NCBI GenBank assembly: GCA_024762845.1
Contig: JANTGQ010000083.1
Span: 1-6,372, forward strand
Origin: Nitratifractor sp.
GTDB taxonomy: Bacteria > Campylobacterota > Campylobacteria > Campylobacterales > Sulfurovaceae
DNA: 6,372 nucleotides
Reading direction: 5' to 3'
In this document: positions 1 through 5,027 of the stretch, in pieces
Position numbering within the stretch: the first letter of the stretch is position 1
Layout: every line of letters starts with the position of its first letter
The notes under the pieces: model-generated
Told to the model about the DNA's origin: nothing
Seen by the model: the letters and a program-made list of their open reading frames with translations, nothing else
Database searches by the model: none
Position numbers and translations under genes: made by a program

Positions 1-10
1 TGAAATGTTA

Positions 11-176
11 AACCCGGATTTTGCATTAGAAATCACTGAAGCCGCATTAGTCATTGCACTATGGGCATTTACAAAAAACCATCGATTAACCTACGGGTTA
101 ACCTCAAATTTTTTGCAAACACCCATAGCACAAGCACTTAATGCTTTTCCAGCGATTCTAATGTAAAATCCGGGTT
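11..176. repeat. 166-bp imperfect palindrome with 21-bp terminal inverted repeats (MITE-like)
   Basis: The two ends (11-31 and 156-176) are inverted copies matching at 20 of 21 positions, and the odd position is a G-T pair. The symmetry runs through the whole element: 59-65 (ctatggg) pairs with 122-128, and the centre is ttaacc/ggttaa at 86-91 and 96-101 around a 4-base loop. Many internal mismatches are transitions, so one strand could fold as a single long hairpin with G-U pairs. There is no transposase inside. The sequence aaatg lies just outside both ends (3-7 and 177-181), which could be a target duplication, although three extra bases (8-10) separate it from the left inverted repeat. 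A non-autonomous element is the best reading. I cannot name the family, and a structured RNA is the alternative. Confidence 0.7.
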
Positions 177-252
177 AAATGAATATGACTTCAGCAATGG
201 AGTAAGAGGAAAATATACAAAATAATACAATGATGGTGTAAATATTATTAAA

Positions 253-466
253 TTAAGGTATAGGGGTAATTTTTGCTTTTAGTGGATTTTGTTCTATATA
301 GAGTATCAACGTATACAAGTAAGCTTCATCCGTGACATACCAAGATTTAAATCGTCCTTGCCAGAGGTGTCCTGAGCGTTTATATTTTATTAAAATAGAT
401 AGCATAACTCATATTGATTTGTCGCATAAATTTGGAAAGTGTCTCTATATAAAAAAATTGGGGTGG
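253..466 (-). pseudogene. Remnant of a REP-associated / IS200-like tyrosine transposase (Y1_Tnp, RAYT type)
   Basis: The minus strand encodes the conserved C-terminal half of the RAYT transposase family in two frames. The upstream piece (389-448) reads ETLSKFMRQINMSYAIYFN and then hits a stop. The downstream piece (253-384) reads YKRSGHLWQGRFKSWYV, followed by a segment containing YIEQNPLKA, and ends at a TAA whose complement lies at 253-255. The GHLWQGRFKS block and the YIExNPxKA block, which carries the catalytic-helix region, are hallmarks of this family. Joining the two pieces needs a one- or two-base frameshift around 383-391 in an A-rich run. The N-terminal half with the HxH metal-binding motif is absent: upstream of about 466 there is an in-frame stop and no recognisable homology. 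The copy is therefore dead by both truncation and frameshift. RAYTs are single-strand DNA transposases that mobilise or domesticate small palindromic repeats. The nearby palindrome (11-176) is a possible but unproven partner. Confidence 0.82.
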
Positions 467-634
467 CTAAGTATTCGGAGAGTGGGGCATACTATACCCA
501 CTATTGGGCTGCTGATTTTGGCTCTTAATAGCAAGAAAGTGGTATATATCTCTGTTTTGCTTGTAATTTTCTTTTGTTCCTGTGATTTTTTTAGAATGAT
601 TGCATAATTTCAAATAACAAAACAGTTAGTAAGG
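467..634. other. Gene-free stretch, no recognised content
   Basis: This A+T-rich stretch lies between the transposase relic and the promoter of the Sel1-repeat gene. It holds only small hairpin potential, such as agtggg at 481-486 against cccact at 497-502. Weak open frames exist on both strands, but none has a family motif or a convincing ribosome binding site. It may contain the decayed 5' part of the transposase, but I see no trace of its HxH motif. Nothing else is supported here. Confidence 0.5.
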
Positions 635-640
635 TATAAT
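635..640 (+). promoter_or_regulatory. Probable sigma-70 -10 element (TATAAT) for the Sel1-repeat gene
   Basis: A perfect TATAAT sits 64 bases before the ATG at 704. There is no clear -35 hexamer, only A/T-rich sequence. That fits the vegetative promoters known from Campylobacter and Helicobacter, which depend mainly on the -10 box. A start site near 647 is expected. It is the only good promoter candidate between the transposase relic and the gene. Confidence 0.5.
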
Positions 641-703
641 GTTTTTTGAATAGATAAAACTATGGGTAGTTTTGTTTAAAACTTAACATTAAGGCAAAAG
701 TAT

Positions 704-1369
704 ATGAAAAGAACAGTTATATTAATGGCTCTGCTCGTGAATGTGATAATGTATGCCGGTGAGCTTGAAGATAATAAAGCATCTTGTGAAAATGGAGAGG
801 CAGTAAGCTGTTATAATATCGGTGCAACTTATCTGCAAGAGAATAAAGTAAAAAAAGCAAAGAGTTTTTTGACAAAAGCTTGTGATGCTGATTTTAACTT
901 AGGGTGTTATGCTTTAGGGGTTATTGCGACGCGTATAGAAAAAAACTATTCAGACTCTATAAAATATTACTCTAAAGCTTGTGCACTTGGGGAGGCTAAA
1001 GGGTGTAAAGATGCCGGGCTAGTTTATAACGATGCCACTACAGGAAAAAAAGATTTAAAGAAAGCCGTTGGTTTTTATATTAAAGCTTGCAATCTTGGGG
1101 ATGCACTATCTTGCAATAATGCCGGGGCAATCTATGAAGTGGGTAAAGAGGTACAACAAGATTATAAAAAGGCACTATTTTATTACTCAAAGGGGTGTAA
1201 AAAAGATTACGCACATGCGTGTTCAAACCTGGGAAGTATGTATCATTTTGCACAAGGTACAGCTAAAGACGATGTAAAAGCTAAGGCATTGCTAAAAAGA
1301 GCTTGTGATGGTGGTAGCAAAAGAGGCTGTAAAGGATATAAATTTCTTTCTGAGAAAACAAAGAGGTAA
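704..1369 (+). CDS. Secreted Sel1-like repeat protein with paired cysteines (Hcp-type)
   Basis: This is a 221-residue protein. Residues 1-19 form a short export signal: positive start, hydrophobic core, small residues before a likely cut near A18-G19. The mature part is a chain of alpha-helical Sel1-like repeats, visible as recurring KAxxxYxKAC, LGxxxxC and NxGxxY elements. Cysteines occur as six pairs, each spaced CX7C: 28/36, 60/68, 93/101, 129/137, 165/173 and 201/209. That spacing is the signature of the Helicobacter cysteine-rich (Hcp) proteins, where each pair forms a disulfide inside one repeat, so a periplasmic or secreted location is expected. Hcp proteins are scaffolds, and some bind penicillin or have been described as weak beta-lactamases; no enzymatic role can be inferred here. 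The ATG at 704 is supported by AAGG at 691-694. The 64-residue gene follows 34 bases later and is probably co-transcribed. The specific function is unknown. Confidence 0.88.
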   Translation: MKRTVILMALLVNVIMYAGELEDNKASCENGEAVSCYNIGATYLQENKVKKAKSFLTKACDADFNLGCYALGVIATRIEKNYSDSIKYYSKACALGEAKGCKDAGLVYNDATTGKKDLKKAVGFYIKACNLGDALSCNNAGAIYEVGKEVQQDYKKALFYYSKGCKKDYAHACSNLGSMYHFAQGTAKDDVKAKALLKRACDGGSKRGCKGYKFLSEKTKR

Positions 1370-1403
1370 GAGGAGTTTATATCTTGAAACTTTAGGAATA
1401 TAA

Positions 1404-1598
1404 ATGAAAGTATTAAAAAAAATAATTCTAATATTGATACTCTTTGTTTTACTTCTTTGGTTATTTAGAGCTATAGGTTTTGCGATGTTGAGCTATTTTA
1501 ATATAGATACAAGTACCGAGTTTGGAGCAAATATAGAAGCAGCTATAGAGATTTTTTCTTTTATATTTGCTTTTTTCTTGAGTGTTAAAAGCTTTTGA
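1404..1598 (+). CDS. Small two-helix membrane protein, function unknown
   Basis: This encodes 64 residues with a short basic start (MKVLKK), a first membrane helix at about 6-31 and a second at about 46-61. They are joined by a polar stretch holding several acidic residues (D35, E39, E45). I do not recognise a family. AGGA at 1394-1397 gives a reasonable ribosome binding site 6 bases before the ATG. The gene lies 34 bases after the Sel1-repeat gene on the same strand with no terminator between them, so shared transcription is likely. Its TGA stop (1596-1598) runs straight into a short repeat that resembles an end of the palindrome at 11-176. The original C-terminus may therefore have been altered by that insertion. 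Coding status rests on start context, membrane pattern and position only. Confidence 0.6.
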   Translation: MKVLKKIILILILFVLLLWLFRAIGFAMLSYFNIDTSTEFGANIEAAIEIFSFIFAFFLSVKSF

Positions 1599-1662
1599 CC
1601 CGGATTTTAAAATGGAGAGTATCTCCTGTATTTTCTATTAACTCTAAAAATATGAAAATCCG
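1598..1662. repeat. Short inverted repeat sharing its ends with the 11-176 palindrome
   Basis: The left end acccggatttt (1598-1608) is identical to 12-22. The right end aaaatccg (1655-1662) is its inverted partner and matches 165-172. The interior differs and is far shorter than in the other copy, about 46 bases between the arms. It looks like a deleted or diverged relative of the same element family. It is also possible that the sequence simply acts as a transcription terminator for the genes before it. Confidence 0.5.
1614..1637 (+). terminator. Possible weak terminator hairpin after the Sel1-repeat / small membrane protein pair
   Basis: The bases ggaga (1614-1618) and tctcc (1622-1626) form a 5-bp stem with a 3-base loop, followed by a T-rich but interrupted tract. 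It lies 15 bases after the stop of the 64-residue gene and inside the larger inverted repeat. The stem is short and the T run imperfect, so termination would be inefficient if it occurs. Confidence 0.35.
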
Positions 1663-1742
1663 ATTAATTCTCTGATATTTTCATAATCTCTTGCATTTGC
1701 TTATTACTGATTCTATGCCTTATTTACGTATCTTTTTTGAAG

Positions 1743-2213
1743 CTATTTTCTTAAAGTAGCTATTAAACGCTTTTCGTTTAGTAGTAGCTCCAGGGCATCA
1801 GTAATGTTTGTGCAGGAGATATCGCTTTGTAAGAGGGTTGCTGTTGCGCATCCTTCGTCTCCTATTATGGCGATTCCCAGTATTGCATTTTTAAGCATTT
1901 CGCTGTCGTTATTGCCGTTGCCTATGGCAATTGAGGTTTCTTTGTCTAATGTATCAATATAAGCGGCTTTCTCGGCTGTGTGGTTATTGGTTTGGAGCAC
2001 TTTTACAGTGAGTGTAAAATTCTCCATCTGTGATTTTACACTTCCAAAGGTGTCGGCGGTGATAACATGGACGCTGTAGTTTTTGCAAAGTTTGGAGAGT
2101 AGGGCTTTAACCTCTTCTTTAAGCTGCCCATCTTTGGCGATGGTGCCGTTATAGTCGAGTACAAGATGTTTGAGTGTAAGAGTTTTGTAGTTGGGGATTT
2201 CTATCTGTTTCAT
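1743..2213 (-). CDS. HAD-superfamily hydrolase, stand-alone 'soluble P-type ATPase' type
   Basis: This 156-residue protein is a minimal HAD phosphohydrolase fold resembling the phosphorylation domain of P-type ATPases without any membrane part. Motif I is LDYNGTIAKDG with the nucleophile at D20. Motif II is ITAD with T52. A lysine, probably K82 in HTAEKAAYI, would be motif III. Motif IV is GNGNND (98-103), the equivalent of GDGxND in P-type ATPases. The residue two after the nucleophile is Asn instead of the Asp usual in HAD phosphatases, and GDG has become GNG. Both substitutions are, to my knowledge, typical of this small family. The substrate is unknown: general phosphatase, regulatory or non-catalytic roles are all possible. 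The gene is alone on its strand, converges on the small membrane protein gene and diverges from the kinase gene. The ribosome binding site before the ATG is weak. Confidence 0.85.
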   Translation of the reverse strand: MKQIEIPNYKTLTLKHLVLDYNGTIAKDGQLKEEVKALLSKLCKNYSVHVITADTFGSVKSQMENFTLTVKVLQTNNHTAEKAAYIDTLDKETSIAIGNGNNDSEMLKNAILGIAIIGDEGCATATLLQSDISCTNITDALELLLNEKRLIATLRK

Positions 2214-2250
2214 TGTAAATGTTTTTGAACCTTACTAAGTATTTAGCAGT

Positions 2251-2256
2251 ATCATA
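2251..2256 (-). promoter_or_regulatory. Possible -10 element (TATGAT) for the HAD gene
   Basis: Read on the minus strand, this hexamer is TATGAT, one mismatch from consensus, with a G two bases before it. It lies 37 bases upstream of the HAD start codon. No convincing -35 is present. It sits in the 144-bp divergent gap shared with the kinase promoter. Confidence 0.35.
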
Positions 2257-2312
2257 CCATAAACTCCTTGTTGTGGGAAATTGCCTGAATGAGCTTTTTT
2301 TTCTAATAATGC

Positions 2313-2318
2313 TATAAT
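2313..2318 (+). promoter_or_regulatory. Probable -10 element (TATAAT) for the kinase-regulator operon
   Basis: A perfect TATAAT in the divergent gap, preceded by a T-rich run (2295-2302) and no clear -35 hexamer. It gives an expected start site near 2325, about 30-50 bases before the possible kinase start codons. A 10-bp perfect palindrome, cgaatattcg (2323-2332), lies on the expected start site and could be a repressor or autoregulation site, but such a short A+T-rich palindrome may also occur by chance. Confidence 0.5.
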
Positions 2319-2357
2319 AAAACGAATATTCGGCATCGCTGGTGGTGTGTAGAGGGT

Positions 2358-3971
2358 GTGGTTTTGTTTAAAATGATGAGTTTTAAGAGGTTGCAGCTTA
2401 TTGTTGTTGTGAGCTTTGTTCTATTTGCATCGCTTTTGATTGCTTTTATAAGTTATAGCGAATATACAGATTTTCAAAAGAGTATTGGGCAATTTAAGCA
2501 AGAGTTTTTACAAAAACAGAAGCAGTTAATTAAGCAGGAGACGCTTCGGGCTTTGCGTTTTATTGATTACAAGTATCAGCACAGAGGCAATAAAAGCTTG
2601 GAGGCTTTGAAAAAAGAGATTGTTGATGCAATCGAGCATATGCGTAACGAACGGGATGGTACGGGATATATATTTATCTATACATTTGATGGGGTGAATG
2701 TTGCAGACCCGATACTTAAAGAGAACCATGGGAAAAACCTAATTGGTTTTAAAGACTCCAACGGGAAGCTTGTGATAAAAGAGTTAATCGATGTCTCTAA
2801 AAGAGGTGATGGCGGGTATGTAGAGTATATATGGAACAAGCCATTGGTTAATAAGCTAGCACCCAAAATCTCTTATGCCAAATCGTATGAGAAGCTGGGG
2901 TGGATGGTTGGGAGTGGTGTCTATCTTGATACAATAGAGAGCATCGTAAGACAAAGAGAGCATGACTATAGGGAGAAGATGGCATCTTACCTTATTAAGT
3001 TGATTGCACTCTCTTTACTCTTTTTGCTAGTTACTATTGCTATTTTGCAATACTTTGCCCATCTGCGTGAAAAGTCTCTTCTAAAAATAAGAGATCGTTT
3101 CTACTCTGCTGCTGTGGATAAGAGCTATATTAAAACGAGTGACCTCTTTTTTCGTGAGTTAAAAGAGATTGCCGACTATGCAAACGAGATGCTTAAGATT
3201 TTACAGGAGCGAAACAGAAAAATAGAGGAGCTTAATCGCACACTTGAGAACCGTGTTTTAAAGAAGACACAGAGTCTAAACCTGCAAAACAGGCAACTTT
3301 TAGAGGCAAAAAACAGAGGTGAGCAGCTTTTGCAAAACCAGGAGAAGTTTCTTAAAACCGCAATACATGAGATTAATACGCCATTAAGTATAATCTTGAC
3401 TAATATTGATCTTTTGGCAATGGATGGCATTACGAGTCGTGAGTTGGCAAATATTGAGTCTGGTATTAAAATTATCCAAAATGTCTATGATGAGCTGGTC
3501 TATATTGTGCAAAAAGATAGGCTTGAGTATAGAAGAGAGTCTATTGATTTAAGTGGGTTTCTACAAGAGAGAGTTGAGTTTTTTAGCTCTATCGCTCTGG
3601 GGAACCATTTGCAGTTGCATACAAAAATAGATAAAAATCTGCAGCTAAATATTAACCCAATTGAGCTGCAAAGATTGATAGATAACAACCTTAGTAATGC
3701 GATGAAGTATAGTAAGCCATATAGCGTTGTAACAGTTAGTGCATTATGGGAAGAGGCGATTATACTGGAGTTTTCGACCAAGTCTAAACCGATAAAGAGC
3801 CAAGAGTCGCTTTTTGAGCCACACTACCAAGAGGAGCTAAACAAAGGTGGCTTTGGGCTTGGTTTGAGTTTGGTAAAAGAGATATGTCAAAAGTATGGTT
3901 ATACAATTGAGCTTTTACATAGTGAGGGCTATAATATATTTAGATATCGTTTAAAGGAGCATACTGCATGA
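2358..3971 (+). CDS. Membrane sensor histidine kinase with periplasmic Cache domain
   Basis: Up to 537 residues. A membrane helix (about 12-33) is followed by a periplasmic sensor (about 35-205) of the single-Cache (Cache_2) type. Its signature stretches are GTGYIFIYTFDG (101-112), ADP and NLIG around 117-130, the GDGGYVEYIWNKP block (150-162), and GWMVGSGVYLD near 181-191. A second helix spans about 211-233, then a long coiled coil (about 265-330). The dimerisation/phosphoacceptor motif is HEINTP with H337, and the N box is NNLSNAMKYSK (443-453). The F-box region is FEPHYQE and the G2 box GGFGLGL is at 497-503. A DxGxG (G1) motif is not recognisable: the expected place reads FSTKSKPI (472-479). 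Cache domains of this type bind small carboxylates in several characterised receptors, and the neighbouring acetate transporter supports that ligand class. The start is uncertain: GTG 2358 has no well-spaced ribosome site, TTG 2364 lies 7 bases after GAGGG (2352-2356), and ATG 2373/2376 lie further away. Confidence 0.9.
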   Translation: MVLFKMMSFKRLQLIVVVSFVLFASLLIAFISYSEYTDFQKSIGQFKQEFLQKQKQLIKQETLRALRFIDYKYQHRGNKSLEALKKEIVDAIEHMRNERDGTGYIFIYTFDGVNVADPILKENHGKNLIGFKDSNGKLVIKELIDVSKRGDGGYVEYIWNKPLVNKLAPKISYAKSYEKLGWMVGSGVYLDTIESIVRQREHDYREKMASYLIKLIALSLLFLLVTIAILQYFAHLREKSLLKIRDRFYSAAVDKSYIKTSDLFFRELKEIADYANEMLKILQERNRKIEELNRTLENRVLKKTQSLNLQNRQLLEAKNRGEQLLQNQEKFLKTAIHEINTPLSIILTNIDLLAMDGITSRELANIESGIKIIQNVYDELVYIVQKDRLEYRRESIDLSGFLQERVEFFSSIALGNHLQLHTKIDKNLQLNINPIELQRLIDNNLSNAMKYSKPYSVVTVSALWEEAIILEFSTKSKPIKSQESLFEPHYQEELNKGGFGLGLSLVKEICQKYGYTIELLHSEGYNIFRYRLKEHTA

Positions 3972-4615
3972 AGATATACCTAGTAGAAGATGAGATTATG
4001 CTCTGCGAATCTATTGCACGTTATCTAAAGAAGCTTGGGCACCATGTAAAGAGCGCTTTTGATGCAAGTGGCGTTGTAGAGCACCTGCAAAGTGAAAAGT
4101 TTGACCTGCTTATTTTTGATATTAATCTGCCTGATAAGAATGGTTTGGAGCTTCTTGAGGAGCTGCAGAACTTCGTGCATATTCCGACAATCTTTATTAG
4201 TGCGCTTACAGATATAAAAGATATTAGCAGAGCCTTTGAGCTTGGAGCAAAAGATTATATTAAAAAGCCTTTTCATCTTAAAGAGCTTGAGATTCGAATA
4301 GAGAAGATATCAAAAGATATGGAAGAGAGAAAACATATTATTTTGAGCAAAAACTACAGCTACTCTTTTGAAAAAATGACACTCTATTTTGATGGTGAGA
4401 GTGTTACTCTCTCTAAACGGCAGCTGCAAATTGTGGATCTGCTTGCAAAACATAGAGGTATTGTTGTTACCTACGATATCTTTAGAGAGTACGTTTATAC
4501 AGATACTTTTGTTGATAACCCAACAATTAGAGCGGAGATTAGCCGCTTAAAGAAGGCTCTGAAAGAGGATTTTATTGTGAATATTCGTGGTGTTGGCTAT
4601 AAAATAGAGAGATAA
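3968..4615 (+). CDS. OmpR-family response regulator (REC + winged helix)
   Basis: This 215-residue DNA-binding regulator is the partner of the kinase just before it; the two genes overlap by 4 bp (ATGA), implying translational coupling. The receiver domain (1-115) has the acidic pocket E7/D8, the phosphoacceptor D51 in LLIFDINLPDKNG, the switch residue S79 and the conserved K100-P101. All catalytic positions are present, so normal phosphorylation is expected. The C-terminal winged-helix domain (about 128-215) shows the TLSKRQLQIVDLL start, the recognition helix around NPTIRAEISRLKKAL (184-198) and the closing hairpin IRGVGYKIER. Regulators of this class bind as dimers to tandem direct repeats. 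A fitting pair of repeats lies 18 bases after this gene, ahead of the acetate-uptake genes, which are therefore the most likely target. This link is inference from position and site architecture. Confidence 0.95.
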   Translation: MKIYLVEDEIMLCESIARYLKKLGHHVKSAFDASGVVEHLQSEKFDLLIFDINLPDKNGLELLEELQNFVHIPTIFISALTDIKDISRAFELGAKDYIKKPFHLKELEIRIEKISKDMEERKHIILSKNYSYSFEKMTLYFDGESVTLSKRQLQIVDLLAKHRGIVVTYDIFREYVYTDTFVDNPTIRAEISRLKKALKEDFIVNIRGVGYKIER

Positions 4616-4632
4616 AATTTGTCAAAAACTTG

Positions 4633-4651
4633 ATTGCTACACTATTGCTAC
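4633..4651 (+). promoter_or_regulatory. Candidate response-regulator operator: exact direct repeat with 11-bp period
   Basis: The octamer attgctac occurs exactly at 4633-4640 and again at 4644-4651. Taken as 11-bp units (4633-4643, 4644-4654) they match at 9 of 11 positions. A weaker third copy, tttgctcc, follows at 4653-4660. The 11-bp period places both half-sites on one face of the helix, as in PhoB- and OmpR-class boxes. The pair covers the -35 region of the -10 element at 4662, where no good -35 hexamer exists. This is the layout of an activator-dependent promoter. It is the best candidate site for the regulator encoded immediately upstream. Confidence 0.55.
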
Positions 4652-4661
4652 CTTTGCTCCT

Positions 4662-4667
4662 TAGAAT
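4662..4667 (+). promoter_or_regulatory. Candidate -10 element (TAGAAT) for the yjcH-actP operon
   Basis: TAGAAT is one mismatch from TATAAT and lies 48 bases before the yjcH ATG. There is no consensus -35 at 16-18 bp spacing; that place is taken by the direct repeats at 4633-4651. I see no sigma-54 type -24/-12 pair in the gap. The expected start site is near 4674. Confidence 0.45.
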
Positions 4668-4709
4668 AAAGAGTTAGGTTTTACCATACTACTTTTAAAA
4701 GGAGAAGCA

Positions 4710-5027
4710 ATGACAAAAGAGATGATCGAGAAGATCCATAACAATCCGAAGTATAAAGAGCTTGTGACGAAGCGACGAAAGTTCGCTTGGCAGCTTACAG
4801 GCTTAATATTAGTGGTTTACTATGCATATATTCTACTAATTGCATTTAGCCCCGAGACTCTGGGTGCAAAAATATCACCAGATGGCATGACTACATGGGG
4901 GATACCTGTTGGTATTGCAATTATACTCTTTGCCTTTGCATTGACCGGAATCTATATAAAAAGAGCAAACAGCGACTTTGACCCTCTTGTAGAAGAGGTA
5001 AGACGCGAGATAAAGGAGATGAAATGA
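4710..5027 (+). CDS. yjcH: DUF485 small inner-membrane protein, YjcH-like partner of ActP
   Basis: A 105-residue protein of the DUF485 family, close to the usual length. It has a basic, soluble N-terminus ending in an RRKFAW-type boundary, a first membrane helix at about 26-47, a loop containing SPETLG, a second helix at about 62-84, and an acidic/basic C-terminal tail (85-105). Family members are almost always encoded directly before an ActP-type acetate symporter, as yjcH is in the acs-yjcH-actP operon of Escherichia coli. Their biochemical role is not established; an accessory subunit is the usual guess. The ribosome site AAAGGAG (4698-4704) is strong and well placed. The gene overlaps actP by 4 bp, so translation of the two is probably coupled. 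The symbol is assigned by family and context. Confidence 0.9.
   Translation: MTKEMIEKIHNNPKYKELVTKRRKFAWQLTGLILVVYYAYILLIAFSPETLGAKISPDGMTTWGIPVGIAIILFAFALTGIYIKRANSDFDPLVEEVRREIKEMK

Noticed and set aside
5..166. 53-codon plus-strand frame spanning most of the palindrome, open to the left edge
   Set aside because: It lies almost wholly in a palindromic element and its stop falls in the terminal repeat. No motif is recognisable. It could be the tail of a gene from beyond the left edge, but nothing supports that.
481..508. Small hairpins (agtggg/cccact and ccca/tggg)
   Set aside because: The stems are short and mutually exclusive, no T tract follows, and no gene ends nearby, so neither a terminator nor an RNA gene is supported.
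332..607. 91-codon plus-strand open frame starting with GTG
   Set aside because: Its first half is antisense to a recognisable transposase remnant on the minus strand, it has no ribosome binding site, and the product shows no family motif. The hydrophobic C-terminal half is what A+T-rich sequence commonly gives.
1068..1277. Second plus-strand frame inside the Sel1-repeat gene
   Set aside because: It is an alternative frame of a repeat-rich gene whose main frame has the regular CX7C pattern and signal peptide.
1664..1723. Short coding-like minus-strand stretch after the HAD gene (contains ISNKQMQEIMKISEN)
   Set aside because: It is about 19 codons, bounded by stops and without a start context. 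It could be a relic of a longer gene but is too short to assign.
2526..3781. Several minus-strand open frames inside the kinase gene
   Set aside because: They are antisense shadows of a well-supported gene and contain no domain or ribosome site of their own.
4025..4276. Minus-strand frame inside the response-regulator gene
   Set aside because: It is a shadow of the receiver-domain coding sequence, with no independent support.
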